This document shows, in pieces, positions 58,004-64,000 of a DNA stretch of 64,000 bases (positions are counted from its first letter, which is position 1; each line of letters begins with the position of its first letter). The position numbers were made by a program, and so were the translations under genes. The stretch is taken from positions 247,074 to 311,073 of the forward strand of contig JAZKCZ010000002.1 in NCBI GenBank assembly GCA_040387835.1, read 5' to 3'. The notes under the pieces were generated by a model. That model did not search any database and had not been told where the DNA came from. It was given only the letters and a program-made list of their open reading frames with translations. This DNA is from Myxococcota bacterium (lineage in GTDB: Bacteria; Myxococcota; UBA727; JABDBI01).

Positions 58004-60522
58004 GGCGTGACCGGAATGGGAGCGGGTTCAGGCAGCTGCATAGGAGGCTGGTCGATGATCACCGTTTCCGTTGGCTGCAGGGGTGTTGGCGCTGGCGTTT
58101 CAGATGGAGGCGCTTCAACAGGCAGTGAGGAATCAAGAGTTTGCACTTTGTGCTTTTCCAAATCATCATGAACCGCCGGCGCTTCGATCAAGGTTTCACC
58201 GGGAAGACCGGGTCCACCATTCTCCGTTTTAGCCATTTCTTCCTTAACTTGGTCGATCAAAGCAGTTACCGGACCGACTTTCTTTTCATAGTCTACGTGT
58301 GGATCGAAAGTAGTAATCTTGTTACCGAAGTAGAGCTTACCGAATTCTTCACGTTCCTGCGATTTGCGATCGTAGATTTTACGAAGGTCGGCATCATCGC
58401 GGATTACATAAGGCGTTAGAACGAGCATCAAATTCTTCTTAAACTTAACTTTGGAAGTCGTCTTAAATAAGTGACCTAGAATCGGGATGTCACCCAGAAA
58501 CGGAACCTTTGTCTCGCTGGTGCTATAGCTTTCGCTAATCAATCCACCAAGTACGATTGTTTGTTGATCCTTCGCCGACACAATGGTTTTCGCTGTCTTG
58601 GTGCTAAATTTATACTGGGTCGATCCTAGTAGCTGAACTTGCTCACCGACGTCGCTGACATCTTGCTCAATTTCCATGCGTACCATGTTGTCGTCGTTGA
58701 CGTGCGGCGTGATGGTAAACTTCAACTTAGGTTCTTCATATTTGACGTTTTGAAGTGGAATGCCGATGCCGCCCGCCCCTGTGCCCAGGCCCATCGTGGA
58801 GGCACCACTAATCGTCGGGATCCTCTGACCAACTGACATTTCGGCCTTTTCATTGTCCAAGGTCATGAGCGAGGGTGTCGATAGGATATCCGCGTTCGAA
58901 TACTGCTGAGCAAGCTTAAGTATTGCTCCAACACCAGGAACGGTTATCGTTTGTCCGTTCAGATTGAGGGTTTGCCCAGAGCCTACAAATCCCAGCGTGC
59001 TGAGAAAGGGAGCCAGGCCTTGCGCTGCGGCCGCAGTAGCGCCACCACCGTTTGGAGCAAGTGACGCTCCAATGGCCGTAAACATGTCTTTCGCTAATTT
59101 TTCACCTGCACCTGTGGCCAATATTCCAACCCCTGCTCCCGCAACAGGGATAGCGCCGAATGCCCCTACACCGTAGTCTTTATTATCAGACACAGTGATT
59201 TCCATAATGGCGGCCTCAACATATATTTGAATGCGTTTACGGTCTAACTTCGCAATAACCTTGACCACGGTTTTGTAATCTCTAGGACTAGCAACGATTA
59301 CAAGCGAGTTGGTTGCCTCGTCAGCGCTAATTTTGGTATCGCCTTCCAGGACTTCTTCACGGCCGAAATTGCCTGGCTGGCTACCCGCTCGACCAGATTT
59401 AACGCCTTGTAAAAGGGCAGTTAAAGTCGCTGCGATTTTCTTCGAATCACCGTTCTTCAAATGGTAAACGTAGATTTCGCCTTTGGAAGATGCGCCGCTA
59501 GATGGTACGTCCAACACGTCGATCATGTCTTTGATTCGGTCGAAGGCTTTATCGGACGAGATAATGATCAGCTTGTTGGTGCGCTCATCGGCGATCATTT
59601 TCTGTAGCGAGAAGTTCTCACCAGCTGCTGCACCCCGAGCTCTTGGCGGGCCGAAATCATCGTAGGGAGATCTTGGCCTGCTATTATCGTTTGATTTACC
59701 ACCGGTGAAAATATCGTTCAGCTTTGTTTGAATCTGGACGGCGTCTGCGTGAACCAAATCAACAATATGGATGCGGTTGGCGGCGCCTGAGACGTCTACG
59801 CCAGCTAAAATCTTCATCACGCGTCGAATGTTGGATGAACCGTCAGTGATAACCAAGAAAGTTTCACCAACGACAATGACATCGCCGACTCTGGAGATTA
59901 AGCCTTTGACCAAGGATTGACCTACGTCTTTGGTTAGGTGCTTTAGATCATATAGATAGGTCACCATGCCTTCATCATTTGGCAACGTGGCTTTTTCATC
60001 GACCACAGGAATCGGCTGGCGGGGCGAATCAACGCGCTTGATAATTTTGTAATAATCGCCAGTCTTGAAAAGGCTCAGCTCGTTGGCTTCCAAAGTGGAT
60101 TGGAATGCTTGCCATGCTTGATCCACAGTTATCGGCGTGCGACTGATAATCGAGATTTCTTGGGAAGGCTTAACACCGCTGGCAATAATAAAGTTACGGC
60201 AAGTTAAGCGGCTAACTTGATCCACTAAATCGGACAGCTTGGCTTTTTCCAGGTTCCACGGAAATTTGCCTTTGGGCCTGACGCACTTGGTGGGCACGAC
60301 CTTAGCAATATCATTGTTATTAGCGTTTCTTTGTGCGGACCTGGCCGGGCGTCCACTGTCCCTGCCCATAGGACGAGGCGGTGGCGGGATATCCTCACCA
60401 CGGAGCGGCGCGATGGGCAGTTCATCGTCGGGAAGAGGACCAAATTGCTGTTGAGCGCTCACGGTTAGTGAGAAAAAAATCAGAGCTAAAAACCTGCACA
60501 TATGTTTTTTCATCTTCATCAT
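58000..60522 (-). CDS. gspD: type II secretion outer-membrane secretin GspD
   Basis: The 840-residue secretin forms the outer-membrane channel. It has a signal peptide (about 1-24), a Pro/Arg-rich spacer, N0-N3 periplasmic domains (about 85-450) and the secretin domain with VPFLGDIPILGHLFK in the gate-barrel region. It is longer than typical (about 650-700) because of an insert with GGGATAAAAQ and a Pro-rich tail after residue 760. Its ATG shares one base with the gspC stop (TAATG). Confidence 0.94.
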   Translation of the reverse strand: MMKMKKHMCRFLALIFFSLTVSAQQQFGPLPDDELPIAPLRGEDIPPPPRPMGRDSGRPARSAQRNANNNDIAKVVPTKCVRPKGKFPWNLEKAKLSDLVDQVSRLTCRNFIIASGVKPSQEISIISRTPITVDQAWQAFQSTLEANELSLFKTGDYYKIIKRVDSPRQPIPVVDEKATLPNDEGMVTYLYDLKHLTKDVGQSLVKGLISRVGDVIVVGETFLVITDGSSNIRRVMKILAGVDVSGAANRIHIVDLVHADAVQIQTKLNDIFTGGKSNDNSRPRSPYDDFGPPRARGAAAGENFSLQKMIADERTNKLIIISSDKAFDRIKDMIDVLDVPSSGASSKGEIYVYHLKNGDSKKIAATLTALLQGVKSGRAGSQPGNFGREEVLEGDTKISADEATNSLVIVASPRDYKTVVKVIAKLDRKRIQIYVEAAIMEITVSDNKDYGVGAFGAIPVAGAGVGILATGAGEKLAKDMFTAIGASLAPNGGGATAAAAQGLAPFLSTLGFVGSGQTLNLNGQTITVPGVGAILKLAQQYSNADILSTPSLMTLDNEKAEMSVGQRIPTISGASTMGLGTGAGGIGIPLQNVKYEEPKLKFTITPHVNDDNMVRMEIEQDVSDVGEQVQLLGSTQYKFSTKTAKTIVSAKDQQTIVLGGLISESYSTSETKVPFLGDIPILGHLFKTTSKVKFKKNLMLVLTPYVIRDDADLRKIYDRKSQEREEFGKLYFGNKITTFDPHVDYEKKVGPVTALIDQVKEEMAKTENGGPGLPGETLIEAPAVHDDLEKHKVQTLDSSLPVEAPPSETPAPTPLQPTETVIIDQPPMQLPEPAPIPVTP

Positions 60523-61529
60523 TATCTTGGGCGACCTTGAATAGCGATTTCGGTGGAGGTTGAGGTACCGCCACGTTTGTAGTCAATATTAAGTTGGCTC
60601 GCGGTTGAACGCATTTGATAAAGTTCCAGAGCTTTGTCTGGGCTGTTCAACTCGTAGCCGTTTATCTTGGTGATAATATCACCGTCTTGAAGGCCAACTT
60701 TCGCGTAAAGTGAGCCAGGTGCAATGTTAAACAGCTTAAATCCAACCGATTTACCGTCTTCAAATGCCGGGACAATACGAGCCTGCGTGGCCAATTGCGA
60801 GAGGTTACCCATGGTGGCGTCAAAGTCTTTGGCTTCAATTTCAAATTTATTTTGGCCTACTTTTCGTAAAGTTGAGCCGAGATTGTCCGAACTGGTTGGC
60901 GGCGCGAATATCTTTCGGCTTGGGGCCACCGGCACAAAGCCGTCATGTAGCGCAAGATACTCATAACGCCGCGCATTTTCGTTGAAAATAATCACGCGGT
61001 CTTCTTCAATTCGCTTAATGGTCGCAGCATCCAGTAATCGATTGCAAGGGGCGAGCGGCGCTGCCACGGAAGGTCCCAAAATATCGATAAACAGCGGATC
61101 CATCGGCGCGCTATCGGTTGGGCATTCGTTGACAGAATACGACTGGACGTTGCCGCCAGCTTCAATGGACGCCAAGGAGTATTGAGGGAAAATAAATACG
61201 GCGGTTGCGATTAACCTGGCACCCAAAGTCGTAGGCACTGCATCCTCCCAATTACCACTGCTTTCAACGTCGTTAAGCTCAAGAAGAGAAATAGCTTCAC
61301 GTTTAGAGCCAAACATATTGCGGTTAGCAGCACTCGCAAAATCGCGTTTTTCGCGAGTTGGTCCCAGAGCTAAAGGCTTTACTTTTGGTTTAGCAGCGAC
61401 ATCTGCCGATAACGACTTGGAAATCCGATGACCTACCCAAAGATTCACCGTGCTTGCCGTTAAATAAGCACAGACGGCTAAAAAGCCAAGCCGCGCCATC
61501 CAGAATCGCCCTTTGAATCGCCACTGCAT
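60522..61529 (-). CDS. gspC: type II secretion inner-membrane protein GspC
   Basis: The 335-residue protein links the inner membrane platform to the secretin. It has one N-terminal helix (about 12-30), a linker, the homology-region domain (RNMFGSKR start) and a C-terminal PDZ domain (about 250-335, LFNIAPGSLYAKVGLQDGD and INGYELNSPDKALELY). It is the first gene of the operon, with tsaD 43 bases upstream. Confidence 0.9.
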   Translation of the reverse strand: MQWRFKGRFWMARLGFLAVCAYLTASTVNLWVGHRISKSLSADVAAKPKVKPLALGPTREKRDFASAANRNMFGSKREAISLLELNDVESSGNWEDAVPTTLGARLIATAVFIFPQYSLASIEAGGNVQSYSVNECPTDSAPMDPLFIDILGPSVAAPLAPCNRLLDAATIKRIEEDRVIIFNENARRYEYLALHDGFVPVAPSRKIFAPPTSSDNLGSTLRKVGQNKFEIEAKDFDATMGNLSQLATQARIVPAFEDGKSVGFKLFNIAPGSLYAKVGLQDGDIITKINGYELNSPDKALELYQMRSTASQLNIDYKRGGTSTSTEIAIQGRPR

Positions 61530-61572
61530 CGTGGTTGGCTTTCTATGTCTGACTGCCTAAAAAGTCCAGCAA

Positions 61573-62574
61573 TTAATAAGCAGAACTTGCCCTGACGGGT
61601 AAATCCAGTCCCGACTCCTCGCCCAGTTTAAACCTTCTTAGAGCAGCCCTGGCAATCATCACAGCATTATCCGTGCAATGCTTTTTTTCAGGCAAATAGA
61701 CATGAAAGCCCTCGGCGCGCAAGATTTCAGCGTCCGCCCGAATGCGAGAGTTCGCAGCGACACCACCGCCAATCACCAATTTATCAACATTATGGCGCTG
61801 CAAAGCGATTTTGGCCTTCGCAAGCAGCGTTTGAGATATGGTACTTTGCAAGCTAGCGCAAAAGTCTTTCTTCTCCTGCTCATTCAATGCCAGCTTTTCA
61901 ATCATCAATTTAGCCGCGGTCTTTAAGCCCGAAAAAGAATACTCAAGCGATTCTTTAGATCTAAAAGCAATCGGGAAAGCATAACGTTGTGCATCACCTT
62001 CCTGTGCTAATGCATCTATTTCTTTGCCGGCGGGATAAGGCAAGCCCAGCATACGACCAATCTTATCAAACGCCTCACCAGCGGCGTCATCGCGTGTTTG
62101 CCCTAGTGTGGTGATATGATACGCCTCATCCACCAGATAAATAGCCGAGTGACCGCCCGAGACAATTAGCCCAATAAAAGGTGGCTTTGGGAAATCCGGC
62201 TCCCCAAACCCAGCAAGCAAATGACCTTCAATATGATGAATACCCAAAATCGGAATATCGATTGCCTGTGCAAATCCTTTGGCAAATTGCACGCCCACCA
62301 ATAAAGAACCAATCAACCCAGGTCGGTTGGTGGCCGCAATAGCTTCGATTTGATTTGGCTGCAAAGCCGCCTGCTTCAAAGCAGCATCGACCATCAAAGC
62401 AATGCGCGCCAAGTGCTGGCGTGAAGCAAGTTCAGGCACAATGCCGCCGAAAGGCGAGTGCGGCTTTATCTGGGAGTGTATGACATCAGCCAACACATCT
62501 CCTTCAGAATTTAAAATCGCCACAGCACAATCATCACAACTGGATTCAATGGCTAATAAAAATTTGGGGTTCAT
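61573..62574 (-). CDS. tsaD: tRNA N6-adenosine threonylcarbamoyltransferase (TsaD)
   Basis: This enzyme forms t6A at position 37 of tRNAs with TsaB and TsaE. The 333-residue protein has ESSCDD at the N-terminus, the metal-binding HHIEGHLLA, the ATP-site segments VSGGHSAIY and KIGRMLGLPYPAGKEID, and GGVAANSRIR. No signal peptide. It precedes gspC in the same direction. No clear ribosome binding site is seen. Confidence 0.97.
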   Translation of the reverse strand: MNPKFLLAIESSCDDCAVAILNSEGDVLADVIHSQIKPHSPFGGIVPELASRQHLARIALMVDAALKQAALQPNQIEAIAATNRPGLIGSLLVGVQFAKGFAQAIDIPILGIHHIEGHLLAGFGEPDFPKPPFIGLIVSGGHSAIYLVDEAYHITTLGQTRDDAAGEAFDKIGRMLGLPYPAGKEIDALAQEGDAQRYAFPIAFRSKESLEYSFSGLKTAAKLMIEKLALNEQEKKDFCASLQSTISQTLLAKAKIALQRHNVDKLVIGGGVAANSRIRADAEILRAEGFHVYLPEKKHCTDNAVMIARAALRRFKLGEESGLDLPVRASSAY

Positions 62575-62614
62575 TTGGAGGTGTTCATAGCTTGTTTAAG
62601 GTAAAGTGATAAGC

Positions 62615-62995
62615 ATGAAAACAATTCTTGGTTTGGTAGCAATCCTATTGTCCGTAAACTGCTCGGATGCGCCTGCACCCTCCCCCATTCAAATCATCGA
62701 CCAATATAATAGTTATCAAAAATGTAAGTATCAAAACTGTCTTAAGAGCGGACAGACCAGCTGCACCGACAATCAGATTTCCACCTACACCAGCGGCCAA
62801 CTCAACGCGTTGACCAATGACTGCAACTATAATGATAAGACGAACCTACTGTCGGTCACGCAATGCCGCGCATTGGAATATTGCTCCGGCGGCCCAGTCT
62901 GCTCGGTGGTCCAGGTGTCAGGCAACTGCCAGACTGCATGGAAAGGTTTCACCAGTGCAGGCGGCCTTAGCGTAGATTCGAGCGAGCTGTTTTAA
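62615..62995 (+). CDS. small exported cysteine-rich protein (shared cysteine pattern, member C)
   Basis: About 126 residues from the ATG at 62615 (an in-frame start lies nine bases earlier). It has a signal peptide (LGLVAILLSVNC; an atypical lipobox because of Asn before Cys, so lipidation is uncertain) and mature cysteines with C-x19-C-x13-C-x5-C-x5-C-x8-C at the C-terminal end, the same arrangement as the proteins at 46607 and 48338, plus two extra upstream (KCKYQNC). Convergent with the methyltransferase gene, sharing interlocked stops. Confidence 0.75.
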   Translation: MKTILGLVAILLSVNCSDAPAPSPIQIIDQYNSYQKCKYQNCLKSGQTSCTDNQISTYTSGQLNALTNDCNYNDKTNLLSVTQCRALEYCSGGPVCSVVQVSGNCQTAWKGFTSAGGLSVDSSELF

Positions 62996-63711
62996 AGCGA
63001 AGCGCGTTGCCTTACCACTTCATATAGAAGCACCGTTAGCGCGTCTGCGGCGTTCAGACTCATATCTTTGCTCTGCATCGGGATTTGCAAAAGCTCATCG
63101 CAGTTGTCCATCACTTGCGGCCTAAGCCCTTTTTCTTCATTGCCCACGACCAAAGCCACTGGCTTGGTCAAATCGCATTTCCAAGTTGGCACTTTCGCCT
63201 TATCGCTGGTGCCGATAATCCATAGGCCGGCCTTTTTAAGACTTTCGAGCGCGCGATTCAGGTTGGTGACCTGAGCGACGGGTATGCGAGACAGTGCCCC
63301 AACGGCAGCTTTTTCAGCTGTGGCAGTCACTTCGGCCGCGCGATCTTTTGGGATAATCAGCGCCTGCGCGCCCATGGCGAAGGCTGCTCTGGCAGCTCTG
63401 CCTAGATTTCTGGGGTCTTCGATACTATCCAGAACCACACATAAGGTCGGCTCCATGGCAATCACATCGCTCAAATCCACATAGGGAAACGGGCGGACTT
63501 CTAAGGCGACGCCTTGATGCACAGCGTCTACGCCAAACTGGTCCTTGAACTTATTACGCGTCCAGGTTTCCACGGGAATTCTGGCAGCTTTAGCATCCGC
63601 CACCGCGCTATCTTTTTCCCCGCCTTCTTGAATGCATAGCTTAATGGCTCTGCTGGGTTGAAATTTGAGAATAGCGGAAACGGCATGCGTGCCGAAACTG
63701 AATGATTTCAT
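62992..63711 (-). CDS. rlmB: SpoU/TrmH-family RNA 2'-O-methyltransferase, RlmB type
   Basis: The 239-residue SPOUT methyltransferase has the N-terminal L30e-like substrate-binding domain (FGTHAVSAILK) and the C-terminal knotted domain with DPRNLGRAARAAFAMGA (motif 1), VVGNEEKGLR (motif 2) and MSLNAADA (motif 3, usually SLNVSVA). RlmB methylates G2251 of 23S rRNA; TrmH-like tRNA activity is an alternative. It overlaps the next upstream gene as ATGA. Confidence 0.9.
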   Translation of the reverse strand: MKSFSFGTHAVSAILKFQPSRAIKLCIQEGGEKDSAVADAKAARIPVETWTRNKFKDQFGVDAVHQGVALEVRPFPYVDLSDVIAMEPTLCVVLDSIEDPRNLGRAARAAFAMGAQALIIPKDRAAEVTATAEKAAVGALSRIPVAQVTNLNRALESLKKAGLWIIGTSDKAKVPTWKCDLTKPVALVVGNEEKGLRPQVMDNCDELLQIPMQSKDMSLNAADALTVLLYEVVRQRASL

Positions 63712-63983
63712 GAAATTTTGCTCGATTTCTTTTTCTTTTTGGGGTCTTTATTTAATGAGGTTTTATTGGATACAACTTCCACTTTGAGGCCTTTCTTCTC
63801 AGCTGGAATCAATTTGATTTTGGCATGAATTTCCAAAGTTGAATCAGCTAAGAGCGCCTCCAAAAAGGAACGCCACTCTCTGGCAATGACTTGCAAGATA
63901 TCCTGCTTGGTCTTGTCCGCTTGAGCCCAAATTGAATAGATGTCCATGGTTGCAGGGTTAACAGATTTTGTCCTAACATGCAC
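63708..63983 (-). CDS. small lysine-rich-tailed protein, unknown function
   Basis: A 91-residue protein from GTG at 63983 (an ATG at 63947 is an alternative), with a helical N-terminal part and a C-terminal Lys-rich stretch (KDPKKKKKSSK). The basic tail suggests binding to nucleic acid or ribosome, in line with its coupling (ATGA) to the RlmB-type gene, but this is inference. Confidence 0.6.
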   Translation of the reverse strand: MHVRTKSVNPATMDIYSIWAQADKTKQDILQVIAREWRSFLEALLADSTLEIHAKIKLIPAEKKGLKVEVVSNKTSLNKDPKKKKKSSKIS

Positions 63984-64000
63984 TCATGTTCCATTCACTT

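Overview
The window is 64 kb of a compact, moderate-GC, Gram-negative bacterial chromosome. The genes point to the broad deltaproteobacterial assemblage (Myxococcota, Bdellovibrionota and relatives). The main pointers are a contiguous gspC-to-gspN type II secretion operon that includes the GspN form typical of that group, a proteobacterial GyrB, many lipoproteins, a FadN-type fatty acid oxidation enzyme and a K+-independent H+-pyrophosphatase. This placement is inference; no rRNA or tRNA gene is visible. There is no intergenic gap longer than about 300 bases, no insertion sequence, no CRISPR array and no phage block.

Layout. 1-2.4 kb: edge of a POT peptide transporter, then a DUF192 lipoprotein, a gamma carbonic anhydrase-like protein and a REC-PilZ-type response regulator. 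2.4-6.8 kb (minus): an orphan type III export gate protein (SctV/FlhA family), a DoxX-like protein, an adenosine deaminase-like enzyme and methionine aminopeptidase. 6.9-12.3 kb (plus): H+-pyrophosphatase, an MFS carrier, a 2-oxoacid dehydrogenase E2 and lipoyl synthase, which modifies E2. 12.3-22.2 kb: lspA, birA, a thioredoxin-fold protein, glpX, an rRNA m5C methyltransferase, a probable heme-oxygenase-like diiron protein followed by pabA-pabC, a secreted subtilase and catalase HPII. 22.2-30.7 kb (minus): a tightly packed run tadA, phospholipase C-like protein, grpE, obgE, gyrB, a secreted protein, a zinc-ribbon protein and a UvrD helicase. 31-35 kb: two rapidly evolving-looking exported proteins, one of 927 residues with an alanine-rich tail. 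35-45 kb: nrdAB, heme A synthase, pabB, a cupin, an ankyrin protein and a two-gene beta-oxidation operon. 45-48.7 kb: a histone H1-like protein with a helix-turn-helix end, a sugar MFS carrier and small exported proteins. 48.7-61.5 kb (minus): the twelve-gene type II secretion operon. 61.5-64 kb: tsaD, a small cysteine-rich exported protein, an rlmB-type methyltransferase and a short hypothetical gene.

The observations most worth following are these. Three small exported proteins (about 46.6, 48.3 and 62.6 kb) share one cysteine spacing pattern and look like an undescribed family. The probable diiron protein sits in the pabA-pabC operon, while pabB lies elsewhere and carries the PIAGT rather than the PIKGT motif. 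The adenosine deaminase-like enzyme has lost the second active-site Asp. The subtilase lacks the oxyanion Asn. The H1-like protein has an acid-base-HTH architecture. Two genes have start regions inside hairpins. Six of the ten convergent gene pairs interlock their stop codons in the same four bases ([C/T]TAA).
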